64,000 bases of DNA from Acanthosepion esculentum (GCA_964036315.1 OZ038508.1:47723696-47787695), one strand, 5' to 3'; shown: positions 31,058 to 43,604, counted from the first letter of the stretch. Numbers and translations: made by a program. Notes: generated from the letters alone by a model not told the origin.

Positions 31058-31902
31058 TTGTATGTTTAGGAAACAATCATTCGTTTACGTATGTTCTATT
31101 AAAAACTAGAGACAAGGTACTACATTTAAGATTTCAATTTAATTTTTCTTTTGTTCGAACAAGTGCTTTCTTTTCTGGACAAAGAGTGTGTAAAAACTGT
31201 CCAAATGTTTTATAGTTCCGAGCGCTTTCGGCTATACCATTAGCCATTATCAAGGATGATTCGATTTTTCAGATTAATTGAGTGTATGCATTATGTGTAT
31301 GTTTAGTGTGTTGTAGAGCTGTTTTTAATTTCCGAATACGGTTAGCACATTGTGGCCATGTTCATAGTTAATATTGTTAAGAGTTGGCTTTTTCTTTTTT
31401 ATTATTAAAGCTTACATTATTTGTAATCTTTTTTTACACGTGGATGAAGTTATTATATTTGTGTTTTCTACTAGTGTTTATAATGAAGTCTGTGTGTGAG
31501 TTTAAATGGGTTCTTATGGAGGAATGATCAGATAGGTGTAACGTACGTCGTCTGGATAAGCATGTAGTTGTGTAACCGGTGTAATTATTTATGAGACCGG
31601 TTTGACCAGGAACACAGTTCCTTAAGGATCATTTTAACTCGTAGATAATGTTCGTTTTTTGTAATTTTGACTTAGTATGTGTGTTGTTATTTTTGAGGAT
31701 AAGGTTAGCTGTCTTAAATGTTTTATAATAAAAAATTATTTGTTTTGTTTTTTTAGTCGGGTCAATTGGGGTAGTGTATTTCTTTATGATATGTCTTAGT
31801 GAAGATTCTTTGTTCAGCAAAGAAAGCTCTTGTTCTAACACAAGAAAAATTAAATAAAAAAAGCTTAACCGTAGTACCTTGTCTGTCGTTTTTAATGAAA
31901 CT

Positions 31903-31905
<3 letters not shown>
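31058..31905 (-). pseudogene. PLE: GIY-YIG endonuclease flanked by inverted terminal repeats
   Basis: The minus strand from about 31830 reads the end of the PLE linker (IIFYYKTFKTANLILKNNNT, TNIIYELK). It continues as an endonuclease segment, NYTGYTTTCLSRRRTLHLSD then SSIRTHLNSH and FIINT (31600-31470); YTGYT stands for the family's YIGYT. The 3' part (31475-31058) matches 18.18-18.59 kb. Plus-strand 31800-31905 repeats the outer 110 bp of 31058-31190 in reverse, so the copy is bounded by inverted repeats, each touching a (TA)n array. No reverse transcriptase is present. Confidence 0.75.

Positions 31906-31907
<2 letters not shown>

Positions 31908-31954
<47 letters not shown>
31908..31954. 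repeat. (TA)n microsatellite at PLE end
   Basis: Uninterrupted TA array. Confidence 0.98.
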
Positions 31955-31957
<3 letters not shown>

Positions 31958-31987
31958 GGTGGCAAAAATTCACCACACAGTTACTTA

Positions 31988-32215
31988 TAATATTGATTTT
32001 CCAAGCGTAGAGTAGTGAGTTCGATCCTCACTGGGTGTCTCATACTTTCGGCCTTGTGCCACGCTTGGAAAATCACTGGGAACCTCGACGTGGTGTAATG
32101 GGTAGCACACTTGTCTCGCTAGAACAATTACGACTGAGTAGTGAGTTCGATCCTCACTGGGTGCCCCATACTTTCGGCATTGTGCCACATCTGAGCTACG
32201 TTTGGAAAATCACTA
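31988..32215 (+). mobile_element. tRNA-derived SINE, family R3, tandem 1.4 copies
   Basis: The complete copy (32080-32215) has A-box-like TGGTGTAATGGGTAGCAC and B-box-like GAGTTCGATCCTC, then TACTTTCGGCATTGTGCCAC and TTGGAAAATCAC. A partial copy (31997-32079) precedes it in the same orientation, sharing AGTGAGTTCGATCCTCACTGG. Minus-strand copy at 61.24-61.38 kb. Confidence 0.75.
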
Positions 32216-33544
32216 CAGTTACTTACAATAACAATTACGACAAATCAATTAATCAACAGTGCAGGAATTTATTATTGAAATGGATCCGGTTAATACCAAT
32301 GAAACGCTATGGTAAACAATATTCAATTATTTGCCGATACTATTCCACCTACAAGTACCTGTTTCAATGCTTTGCTCTTTGCATTATAAATAACTGTACA
32401 ATGACTTCATTGTCACCCGGTATATGTATTGGGATCAAATACGGATCAGAATAAGGCAGAACTATATGACAAGTTACAAGTAACAAACGTCAATAAATTT
32501 ACCATGTTTCGCTTTATATTTAAGATTGATTTGAAGATGAAATATGGAGGAGAAAATAAAATTTTGGTAATTTTTTTATTTTCCTGTTCTGTCTGTGGAT
32601 ATAACGTCCGTTAAGATGTGCGCGTATGCATCTTTGCGGGTGAACCTGAGTGACAATAACTTTATGTACGTGTACGAGTCAGTAGATGTGTGTTTCACAG
32701 AGTATGCATTCATGGAAAAAGTGAATGGCTTTGCACACAATGAGAGAATTATACCCATACTCAAATATGTTTATTAGAATCGTTTTATATAAGATTACCA
32801 GCTCTTTCTATACGCATAGGTTCAAACACAATTCCGATGAAATAATCACACACAAGCACAATGTGTATGTGTGCTGATTCGTGTGTATATCTAAAGTGTT
32901 GGAACGCCAACCATTAACACCAGAAGGTAAGATGTCAATTTTTAATGACACGTGAATACAACTGGTTCTGCGATGATTGAACATGTATTAACAAAACAGC
33001 ACTCTGCCAGGTCATATAACAAAGAAATATCCTAAATACTGATGAAGTCTAATTCTGAAATTCATTTGAAAGTGCTGGAGTCTGTTTATATTAGTTCCTA
33101 CCAGCTATCCCTTTGTTAGCATAAGGAATGCTTGTTAGGCGTAGATGCAATTAACCTTCAACTATTATGTATTTTGTATATAAAATTTGGTATTTGATGT
33201 TCAATTTAGGTGTGTACCGACTGCATATCCTTTATTGCATTTCGATTAGAGAAGAATGTAATAACGGTTAAGCTATATTTTTGTTTAGTTTATTATTCTT
33301 TCAATTTAGATTTTACCACTTTTTATATTTTTTTCCTCTTGTATAAACATGGTCGTTTCCATCTTTATTATTAAAAGTACGAAACATATCTAAATGAACG
33401 AAATACGATTCTTAGCATAACTTATAATGGAGGCACATAAGATGCAGTATATAGCAAGCTAGTATTTCTATCTGGGGAAATAGGAGTAGATCGGTTCACG
33501 TATTGGCCGGTTCTCACTCCTTTACCATCTTTTGAACAGAAGTA
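32216..33544. other. Low-copy AT-rich stretch, nothing recognised
   Basis: Two overlapping short frames near 32576-32777 on opposite strands have no support. Confidence 0.4.
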
Positions 33545-33680
33545 GAGTTTTATCACTTGATTCCTGTTTAGGATTGTGTTCCCGCTTCCTTATTCTAAAT
33601 TATTCTCATTTTCTTTCACTCGAAATAATTCCTTGCGTCTTAGTGGTTTTATCGCCTTGCTTGAAGTGAAATGTTTAAAC
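33545..33680 (-). mobile_element. Dispersed repeat R5
   Basis: Minus strand: CATTTCACTTCAAGCAAGGC, AAAACCACTAAGACGCAAGG, then a run parallel to 24.3 kb. Ends at an (AAT)n array. Confidence 0.6.

Positions 33681-33724
<44 letters not shown>
33681..33724. repeat. (AAT)n microsatellite
   Basis: About 14 AAT units at the end of an R5 copy. Confidence 0.97.
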
Positions 33725-33726
<2 letters not shown>

Positions 33727-33904
33727 TTCATTCTATTCCAATAGAAGAAGAAGATTTTGATTTGTTATATCATTAAAAATAAAAATATCCTTGCCATCAT
33801 TAAATGATGGTAATATTAATTTTGTATTTACATTCGTTATACATTCTGTGTGGGTAATTTTGATGATTAACACTTATAGCATAATACGCAGTGATTTCTC
33901 TTTT

Positions 33905-33960
33905 TTTTTAATCATTTCAGCTCAAGCAAGGAATGAAAGTGTAATGAGAGAATACACTTA
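33905..33960 (+). mobile_element. Dispersed repeat R5, fragment
   Basis: TTTAATCATTTCAGCTCAAG then CAAGGAATGAAAGTGTAATG. Confidence 0.5.
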
Positions 33961-34007
33961 GCACACATGGCAAAGCGGACATATACCTGTTTGAAGTGTA
34001 TATTCAA

Positions 34008-34150
34008 CATGGCTGACGTCGCGACGAAGCGACGATGTTACGCGTGGTCGCGTTGAGCGGCCATTTGAAATCGCCTCCCTACGCATGTGTGGCACTACTT
34101 TTTGAATACGATCGGAGGGTTTTTCGAGTGTGACTGTTGAGCGGTGGGGT
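34008..34150 (+). promoter_or_regulatory. CpG-dense segment with CRE-like site
   Basis: About 11 CpG dinucleotides fall within 34015-34082, against a CpG-poor AT-rich background. It includes GCTGACGTCGCG (CRE-like TGACGTC). An ATG in good context at 34009 opens only 15 codons. Could be a promoter or first-exon region of an unseen gene, or a repeat edge. Function unproven. Confidence 0.3.
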
Positions 34151-35659
34151 TGATTTCTAGCGGTTTTATGTGCATTGGGATTTTGACATTAGATCTATAT
34201 TTTCTTCCTGGATTTTGCGACTCGTTTGTTTGTTTTTTGGTTTTTTGTTTTAATTTAAGCTATCATATTAACTTTATAACAGAAAGCCCCTATAAAACAT
34301 AAAGTTAATGAGTGTGAAAGAATATAAGAAAAAATACATTATTAAGGGGAGATAACCATAAAAGAAGAGGAATTAAGAAAACAGTAGATATCGATTGACA
34401 TTGTACTTAATGTTTTGAAGATCCAAGTTGGCTAGGAAGCAAAAAGCCGGAATGTTCCACAGTCGAGAAGTGTGATAAAAAAAAAAGTCAGCAAATATGC
34501 TCTTGAATATTCTAATATTCAAGTAGTTTTGCATTTGCATTCGTAAGTGAGGAATTCAGGATTTTTATTTAAACAAATCTAGTAATAAAGAATTCTTTTT
34601 GCTTACGCAATAATACGATCCGTATAATTAAAAATGATAAGTTATTTTCTGAAATTGCATTGGTTGTGTTTTCCACATGAGGAATCTGAGATTTCCATGA
34701 AAACAATTAACTCTATATTCTGCTTTTTACTTTATTTTCTTAATATCCAAAGATACTGACACAGAACAAAAAGAAATAAAACGTAACATACTAACAATAT
34801 GATCTCTCCTTTTTACTAAGGTTGCTTACTCGCCCCATGGAGTAGTACCTCTCATTTCTATAATATACTTAGAAGAGAAGATCAGGATGCGTGACCGATC
34901 ATTATATAAGTACACATAATTTTTTTTATATTATAGTGTAGAATATATTTACTACATATTATGTTGTATGTAAGTTGTATGCAAGAATATATAAAAAAAG
35001 TTTAAGCAGGCAATGAAGACATTTTATTTCTGCTACTTTTTACTACAAAATGCCGACAGAGAAGTTATAGATTTAAAAATATACTTACTGTGAACAAATT
35101 TAAAAATGATAAAAAAGATAAATAAAATCTTTCATTTGAAACCAAAATTGCATTTCAATTATCGTCAGCGATAAATTACACTCTCAAATATGGGCCTTTC
35201 ATACGCCCAGCCAATAATCTGAGACCCATTCATCCGCGCAGACACGGGGCCCATATAGGTAGGTCAATAAGAAATTATAAATAGTTTTTTTGTGTAACGA
35301 AGAATAAAAGAAAGGAGAATTCTTCACCAGTAAATACCTCAGAGTTGTCATCGCATAAATAAAAGACGCAAGTTTCATTTCATTATTCTATAATGATTAC
35401 ACATTCACCAGAATCGAATTGGGCAAATCTTTATAAAGTGGAACTATTGTCCGCTTCTCTCTTCTCTGGAAGAAAATAACCAACTCCTGTACGCTTGGGT
35501 CACAAGTGGGCTGAATTATGTCTGACATCAACGTGGGGCAATTTTCGTAATAACAGATCTGGCGTTCCAATTTCGATTTCTTTGGCACTGCTATATATTT
35601 CAGGAGGATAATGGTACATTCTAGGGGGTCAGACGCTGACTATTTTTTTTGTATCTACC

Positions 35660-35660
<1 letters not shown>
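34151..35660. other. AT-rich stretch, nothing recognised
   Basis: One unassigned minus frame of 63 codons (35397-35588); no domain. Confidence 0.4.

Positions 35661-35697
<37 letters not shown>
35661..35697. repeat. (TTA)n microsatellite
   Basis: About 11 units. Confidence 0.96.
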
Positions 35698-36117
35698 CTT
35701 TTTCTGTTGAAGGTGTTTTTGGCAGGAAACCTCCTAGCGACACAAAAATTGGTCGATGATAATTTCACACTTTTAAATAATCTTTTCATGATTTTTTTCG
35801 CGATTTCCCTGTATAATACGATATTTTAGAACTCTTTTGTTTGTTTTCTGAGTCCTTTTGACTTTGTTAAAAAAATAAAAAAATAAACGAGAAAAAAGTA
35901 CGTTTTACAGTGTTTACATTTCAACAAAAGAGAGGCGACATCATGAATGAAAAAGTTAGCATTGATTATGGCGTATATTTAAATTAATATTTTAAATCCG
36001 ATTTGAAAGAAAAGAATTCGATCTCCCGGCATCCTCTATTTTGTAATTCACTAGTTAATCCATTTAATTAAAGACGAAGGTATTAAACGTCATACAATTC
36101 ACTTTTAAAACTAATAT

Positions 36118-36228
36118 TAATACTACTACTACTAATAATAATACTAATACTAATAATAATGATATTACTATTATTATTAGTAGTCGTAGTCGTAGTAGTA
36201 GTCGTAGTAGTAGTAGTAGTAGTAGTTA
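36118..36228. repeat. Mirror-arranged (TAC)n/(AAT)n and (GTA)n array
   Basis: TACTACTACTAATAATAAT on the left, ATTATTATTAGTAGTCG on the right: the two halves are complementary and could fold back. Confidence 0.9.
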
Positions 36229-36903
36229 TATGTACATACATTGCACCTTCTCGAACAGGCGTTTTAACTTTGACAGGAAATAGAAAGATAATATTCAATT
36301 TATTGCCAGAAAACTTGGTTCAATGTGTCGTTCTTAAACATTTTTGTCACCAGAATGTATTTTATATATTTATAAGCGTATCACCCAAGCATGCATTTAA
36401 TATTGCTGCCACGTCTCATCTGGAGTTTCTGCTCTGTATTTAGAGATTTTTTAATAAAACCCAAGTACTAATCTGCAAAGTTATTGACCTTGACCTGGCA
36501 TCTCGGCTTCAGTCACTTTTCTACTACCGTACCGTAGCTTCCCTGTATCTTGTCTATAATTATTTTCAAGGTAATTGTTCTGATGCACTTTCGTCTATGG
36601 TCCTGAGTCTCTATGAATTTACGTGCAGTATTAGAATGCCGTTTCATTGCGTCGTGCTGGACAATTTCTGTCATATCGTAAGAGAGATATCTTACACATT
36701 TATACGTCTACCATTCGTCCATGCATTAAATACTGTTATCACATCTGCTATGATTCAAGTCTTTTGACAGGAGCGGTATTTTGAAAGATAAAGAGTTGAT
36801 TTGTAAGTTCTTAGCCTCACAACGACTCATTTTTTTAAAAAATTCGACCTTACATCAATAGAGCAAAACTGTTAACACGTCATGAATATCCAAGCAGCCT
36901 TAA
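36229..36903. other. Low-copy stretch, nothing recognised
   Basis: No domain or repeat match found. Confidence 0.4.
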
Positions 36904-36925
36904 ATATATATATATATATATATAT

Positions 36926-37371
36926 GTTATGAAATGGACAAAGTCCGACAATTATTTAAAGACATTTTTATATTTAACATTCTTTTTATACATACACGTA
37001 TTTAAGTAAATGCTCTGTTTATAATAAACTGTATTAAATAACATTTGCAGGCCGGAATGTCCGAGAAATTTTCATAGAAAATATTTGTCCTCAAACAGGA
37101 TTCGAACCTGTATCCTATACGGAGCCGTCATATAGCCTGACGTGCCTTATCGCGCGGCCACAAAGGATCGCTCGGTTGGCAAGGTCGAATTTACTGCTTA
37201 TAAACTTCAATCTTCCAGGAATCTCTCACGTAAATTCATAACTGCTCATGGTGTATCAAATGTAAACAAATGACGTCACACATTATGAAATGGACAAAGT
37301 CCGACAATTATTTAAAGACATTTTTATGTCACATAACATTCTTTTATAGATACAAGTATTTAAGTAAATAC
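36926..37371 (-). mobile_element. R2 element with tRNA-like core and direct terminal repeats
   Basis: The minus strand 37168-37090 is clearly tRNA-like: GCGCGATAAGGCACG (A-box region) and CAGGTTCGAATCCTG (B box and T arm), close to a tRNA-Arg-type head. A direct repeat of about 85 bp, starting TTATGAAATGGACAAAGTCC, brackets it (36926-37012 and 37284-37370). ATGACGTCACAC gives a CRE-type palindrome. It could be a SINE tandem, a TRIM-like or a retrozyme-like element. Confidence 0.7.
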
Positions 37372-37419
37372 ATATATATATATATATATATGTTATGGGT
37401 CCTTACCTATAACATAACT

Positions 37420-37619
37420 ACAGAATGAACTCATGTATACTACGCCTCTCAAGAGAGAGGGAAGAATCGAGTCGAGCGGATAGTAGTTCAATCCAAACCA
37501 GACTGACTGTCATACTAACACCTTCCACATCTTGTATTTTTATTCCGTGTAATATATCTTCGTTATTTCTACTCTTGTGTTCGTGTTGTTCTTCCTTGGT
37601 CCTAAACTGGACCATAACA
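37420..37619. other. Less AT-rich patch before the microsatellites
   Basis: Open on the plus strand for about 60 codons into a microsatellite; no domain seen. Confidence 0.3.
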
Positions 37620-37775
<156 letters not shown>

Positions 37776-37839
37776 TTCTTGGAGAATGCGATTTTAGTCG
37801 ACTTCTATGAAGTTCATTGCTTATTGTTTGCTTTGTAAC

Positions 37840-38145
37840 AATAATATCTGATGCTTTTAATTATTCCTGTATTTCTTTCCGAGTTGTCATTGGATTTTCT
37901 TGAATTTTGCGCTGAATTTTTCTCATTGATCTTGGAGAAATTTTGCATGGAGCACCAGGTCTCGATTTGGTCTCAACAGTTTCCACCATTTTATACATAG
38001 CAATAACAGAACTAATAGCAGTAAATGGCATATTAAGGACATCCGATATTTTCCTATAGCGCTTGCCTTCCTTTCAATGTTTGATGATCAATTCTTTTTG
38101 CAAATTTGACAGTTTTTTATCTTTCCCAATGATGATAATTATTGT
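37840..38145 (-). pseudogene. Tc1-like transposase, N-terminal fragment
   Basis: The minus strand reads GKDKKLSNLQKELIIKH, a stop, then KEGKRYRKISDVLNMPF and a VIAMYKMVETVETK segment. Next come SRPGAPCKISPRSMRKI and ENPMTTRKEIQE. This is the paired-like double helix-turn-helix of Tc1 transposases (family form: GKSYREIS..L..P.STV, GRPRKLSPR, NPRTTRKE). It stops before the DDE core. One in-frame stop near the first helix plus loss of the catalytic domain make it a pseudogene; no terminal repeats found. Confidence 0.75.
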
Positions 38146-38149
38146 GTAT

Positions 38150-39740
38150 AATTTGCGTGCAGAAACAGCCTTATATAAGAAATGAATTGCGGAATGTTCT
38201 AGAAAGTTCTTACACCAAAACCACGTATTCTTACTTAACTTTCTTACTACATCCACCATAATACCTCGTTGTCTCCATGGAATTTCTAACTGCACCACAT
38301 ATCTACAATTCATTGTCTGTGTGAGGTGGGAAATAAAACAACAATTTAAGACCTAGCCCCAATGAGTACTTACAATATGAATACAAATCTATTTAAAAAA
38401 AACTAAAAAAAAAAACGTTAGTAATAACCCCCCACACCACTATCTTTAAATAGCAAAGATCACATTCCTAAAAATTAACCATGAAAAGACACAGGGAGAC
38501 AACATTACAGCGGTGGGCAAATGACTGAAACCCAGCCGCCAGATCACAACCAATAATATTGCTTATTCTTAGGATTTTATTAAGGCCTGGTTAATACCCA
38601 TAAAAATATAAAACAATTTCCTCCGTCAGTAGGGGGGTAAACGTACCTGTTTTTGGACTTGTGCTATTCTTTTAAGTTTAATAGTTTGTATAATGTTTTA
38701 ATTTAAATACACCGAATTACATATATGGCTGCTTTAATTATATTTTGTTCACATGAATTAATAGAGCACCCAGAGACTAGCAGTTACAAATAATTTAAAA
38801 ATTCGAGGGCGCGTCGGGAGAATTAGATTCATGCCTTTTGGAAAAGAATAATTGGAAACTGAACATAAAGAACTTCAGCTGAAATCAGAAATAGAATTTG
38901 CACTCAGTATCCTTTATAGAAGTCTTATATACCGGCGAATTGACACGTACGGATCCGCGCTTCAAACTATGTCATTGGCTGCACCCGACATGTGCTCAAC
39001 TCATCTTGTTGGCTCAAATCCTCGGAATAACTACGAAAAACATCCCACTCTCCAAATTTATAAACATATTCTACAGATGCATGATGGGATTACTTCCTAA
39101 CCACATAAAACGAAACATTTCTCGGTCTCATCCACCATATTTGTTCCTTCTTATCTTGAAGGTAGAACTCTACAATCACTTGACTGTATTATTTTTTTAC
39201 GTGTGGACACCATTATTTTTTGTTAACTTTTGCCATTGCTTAGCATATATAATGTTTAGTTATTATTATTTTGCCATGTTGTTTTCTTATTGTTTAACGG
39301 AAACATTGTCAATTCTGTTTGTTAAGCATTTTTGCCCATTATACGTAACCGTAACAATGCCTCCGCACATTTTGTACCTCGTATTTGCGGCCCAAGGGAA
39401 AAATGAGAGGTGGATATATAAAACTAATGAGAGGTAGATATTTAAAACACACACGAGAGGGAAAGGTAGGGAATCACTCGCGTCTTGACGAGATTTCGAA
39501 TCCATGTTAAAATAAAATCCTAAAGACACAATTCAAATGGCCAAATATAATTAACTAAGTCAAAAACTAAATAAAACGAAATGTTACTCATGACAGATTT
39601 AGTCCCGTCTTCTTATTAGTCTGGAGACCGGCTGACGGCCATATCACATTGAAACATCGGTCCTCGTACTATCACCGAAGTTAGGCAATGTCGAGCCTGG
39701 TCAGTACCTACATGAGAGAATGCTTGAGAATACGCAATGT
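38150..39740. other. No gene recognised
   Basis: A 179-codon plus frame at 38898-39437 lacks a domain. Its middle is hydrophobic only because it is T-rich. 39620-39720 is less AT-rich but unassigned. Confidence 0.35.
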
Positions 39741-39741
39741 T

Positions 39742-39910
39742 GTACGGGTGGTGTAAGGGATAGCGGCACAGAACTGAAAGTCGGAGAGCCGAGTTCTAAA
39801 TCCAGTTGCGTTCGATATATTCACTTACGGGCAAGTAAACTGGGGAAAGGTATCAACTCCTCTCCCTAACAATAGGTTAATTAGTAGGACTTGTATCAGT
39901 AATTCGTGTT
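39742..39910 (+). mobile_element. tRNA-derived SINE, family R1
   Basis: tRNA-like head GGGTGGTGTAAGGGATAGCG and GCCGAGTTCTAAATCC (degenerate B box), then the body with TTCACTTACGGGCAAGT and CAATAGGTTAATTAGTAGGA. Confidence 0.7.
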
Positions 39911-40039
39911 ATATAAAAATATGCTTACAATTTTAAAATAGTTTATGGATTTAAATAACCACCTAATGGTTGTGTTGTAGCATACCTACAGTCGATAATG
40001 GGTATGCTCACATTCCAATAAATACAGTGGTAAATACTG

Positions 40040-40520
40040 TATGTTGGTCTATAGTTGGAGATTTGTCTCCATCTGCGCTGGCCAAACTCCGGGCAGAGAG
40101 GATCCCCAGACGTGGCTATGTCGAATGGCAGAGTCTCGTCTCGGTAAACAGCTACTCAACCCAGTTTTATAAGAGATCAACGAGGATTTTTGGCCGTGCC
40201 TACGGGCTCGGATACCATACATTAAATACAGCCTTGTACCACATCTGACCGCGTTGTTATATATCCTGCAGTTGGAGATTAGTCTCCAGCTATACTGGTG
40301 AAACTCTCTGCTTCCGGACAGAGAGGATCCCCAGAATTGGCTATGTTGAAGAGCAGAGTCTCGGATCGGAAAAGGTTACCCAATCCCGTTTTATACGAGG
40401 TCTACAAGGAATTTTTGCCCGTGGCTATGAGCTCGGAAACCCTATATAAAATTCGACCTTGTGCCACATCTATCCGCATGAGGCAGTTGGTAGATATCCT
40501 GCAGTTGGAGATTCATTGTG
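40040..40520 (+). repeat. GC-rich hairpin repeat, two diverged tandem copies
   Basis: Copies at about 40040-40260 and 40265-40520 share GGCAGAGAGGATCCCCAGA-type words, GCAGAGTCTCG, TTTTATA, GGATTTTTGGCCGTG or AATTTTTGCCCGTGGC, and CCTTGTGCCACATCT. They match the minus strand of 7.8-8.18 kb. Each unit ends with GATATCCTGCAGTTGGAGAT. Confidence 0.65.
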
Positions 40521-40737
40521 GAATTCACTTGACTCACTTCTAACAGTTGACTACTTCTACGCGCCGCTGGTGAATCTTATATGTGTTGTTCATGTTCTAA
40601 GTATTATCGTTCATTACCAACCTTCATTTGATTATTCTAATCAGTAACCTTTCCTCAGTTAAAACAGGTTCATTAACCGTAAGAAACAGATCTATCAAAT
40701 CAATCGTCTGTACAATATTATACAATTAAAGATCATT

Positions 40738-40945
40738 ATATGAACATGTAAAAATATATGAATATGTGAACATGTAAAATATATGAACATGCAAAATATA
40801 TGAATATATTAACATGTAAAATATATGAACATGTAAAATATATTAACATGTAAAATATATAAACATGTAAGATATATAAACATGTAAATATATAAACATG
40901 TAAAATATATGAATATATGAACATGTAAAATATATGAATACTAGC
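40738..40945. repeat. About 17-bp minisatellite
   Basis: Unit GAACATGTAAAATATAT repeated about 11 times with spacing variants (AACATGT plus AT-rich filler). Confidence 0.93.
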
Positions 40946-42591
40946 AGTATAATCCGTCTTTGACCGGGTCTTTCATTACTGGGAATTTTTGCCGTTCACT
41001 TGGAGCAGTTTAAGTTCAAAGTCAGGCCACCCGAAAGTCAATATTAATAACAACATTTGGGTGCAACTGAAGCACATCCCCAAATGGGGGGTTAACAATT
41101 TGAATGGAGGGGTGGCCCTGAAAAGGGAACTGTATAATAATAAATAATATTGTAATCATTTAAACTATTTATTTTTCATAAAGTTTTTATGAATGTCATA
41201 TAACCAAGACCAGAGAGTAAATAGTAAAACGGTGCTGATTGTTATAATGAACAGGAAGTAGTGGAGAACCATTGTCGCCAACGATTTGGACTCAAACCGG
41301 CACTGGGGAATTATCTATCAAACAAAAAAATCACCAAAATCAGATGAAACTTTGGAAAGGCATAAACAACATTTTATCACACACGCACATACACACACAT
41401 TTTGAGATTTATACATGTAAGAGAAGATGCAAAAGGTTTTTTGTTTTGTTCTTTAACGAAATATCACATAAGTCTCATCAGCTTCGAAAAGGAAACATCG
41501 AATTTCCTGGGATATTACGTTCTTAATTTCACCTGTCTGCAAAAATGTCTATCTGTTGGTGCAATACCTACGCGTCAACCCCAGTGGCACGAGACGAACT
41601 TGGCTTGTGGAAATCTACGCATTCCATTTCCAGATTATTCTCATTACGAATTGAAACTGGATTAGGAAGCACAATTTCCAAGTCCGTCGACTAAAACTGT
41701 AATCTGCTGTCGTGTAATGAAATCGTCTAATTTAATCATTCATTTTCTCTTATCAAACAAGACGAAAATAAACAAAGGCTGACTGGACTATAAAAGTAAG
41801 CGAACGAATAAATAAAACCATAGATTTGTTTTAATTTCTCATTTACAAAGAAAATACGTTCAATAAATATTTAAGCTGGTCATTATCTCGTCTCTTTTCT
41901 TCACGAATAAAACAAATATTTTTTTCGCCAAAACTTAATAAAGTGCAAAGTTAAATGCAGAATATAAATTGCTTCCCTCTATATGACCAAGAAATAAGCA
42001 GACAGTTTCGAATCTACTGAATCGTTTATAATTTGGTTGGCAAACGGGGATGAGGTCAAGTCCTTAATTAAAAATTTAGTCTTCAGACTTTGCCCATAAA
42101 TTGCGCGTTAACAAAGAAATTAAGATTTAATCTAACTTTGCACTGCGTAAGAGCAGTGAATGCAAGATTGGGAAAAAGTATTCAATTTCTATTAAATTTC
42201 AATCAAGGCTTGAGAGCCATTCAAGGTAGAGGTTTATGGTGAATGAGATGTGTGATATGGATGAAAGAAGAGATAGTATTACGAAATGTAGATTATGTCG
42301 GTAAGGATAAATTACGATAATATAACCACTGGTTTAGACGATTTTAAATCTGCAGTGATTAGGGGAACATTGTCGCTGGAAGCTGTTTCCCCCAAATAGT
42401 GGCTTTTGGGAACATAAATTTTCTGAATGGAATTTTCTTTTTATATTTGGAATACGGGGGAAATGAGTCTGATTAAACTCCGTGGATGAATCATGGTCTG
42501 TCCTAGAAGTAAAGGTCTGAAATGGTGGAATGAAATAATGGAACTCATCTAAGCGTTTGCCACAGAAATAGCGATGGAGTAGGCGTACACT
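40946..42591. other. No gene recognised
   Basis: 40950-41110 is less AT-rich. Two overlapping frames near 41272-41665 show no domain. A short CA run lies at 41380-41398. Confidence 0.35.
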
Positions 42592-42660
42592 TCTTTTTTT
42601 TAATCATTTAAACCCCAAGCAAGGCAATAAAGTAACTAAGACGCAATGATCTACTGAGTG
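42592..42660 (+). mobile_element. Dispersed repeat R5, fragment
   Basis: TTTAATCATTTAAACCCCAAG then CAAGGCAATAAAGTAACTAA. Confidence 0.55.
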
Positions 42661-42690
42661 TGAAAGAATATATTTTTATAAGCGTTTCAC

Positions 42691-42693
<3 letters not shown>

Positions 42694-42778
<85 letters not shown>

Positions 42779-42791
42779 TATATATATATAT

Positions 42792-42829
<38 letters not shown>
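42694..42829. repeat. (TA)n compound microsatellite
   Basis: TA runs with TACA interruptions. Confidence 0.98.
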
Positions 42830-42832
<3 letters not shown>

Positions 42833-43108
42833 TGTATATAAACTCGATCATGTCTACCACACAACTCCTCACTGCCCTCTCTGCTAAATTACATAAACTT
42901 AATACTACCCATCAAAAGTGTAAATGTTCATATCATTTTTCTTTTCACCTTTTGGAAGTGTAGTCTGATGACCCAGCGTCCTTTAAAAGGGCTACGGTGA
43001 AATAAATTATTAGATGGAACCTAAAAGTGGTTTGTTTGTCCTTAAATTGAATTTTCATGATTTCATCCTCCTTGGGGCTACCTATACGGATTACCAAATT
43101 TTTCGTAA

Positions 43109-43285
<177 letters not shown>

Positions 43286-43522
43286 TTCTATTACACCTAA
43301 CGTCGTTCATTTATCTTTTAAATAATATAGCGTTCATGACACTTTTTAAAAAAAAGCGTTAAGAGGACATTTGATAAAAATCACCTGAGGATGCTGTAAG
43401 GTTGAAACAATGGTAGCGGATTCAACTGACCTCCTGACTTTTAAGTTTAAAAGCTCTACATATCATTTTTACTCTTATTTTATTTATTCACACCTGTAAT
43501 ACCGTTGATTCCTAGTCTGATT

Positions 43523-43540
43523 CAACTCTGACCATTAACG

Positions 43541-43604
<64 letters not shown>

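Noticed and set aside
37090..37168. Possible functional tRNA gene (minus)
   Set aside because: B box and part of the arms fit, but it is embedded in a dispersed element with another copy at 7.5 kb and the acceptor stem does not close; treated as SINE-like.
36926..37371. Hammerhead core in R2 (GAAATGGACAAAGTCC)
   Set aside because: GAAA and GTC are present, but I found no CTGANGA strand in the right place.
38898..39437. 179-codon plus frame with hydrophobic middle, possible membrane protein
   Set aside because: Hydrophobicity follows from T-rich DNA; no conserved motif, start context or splice support.
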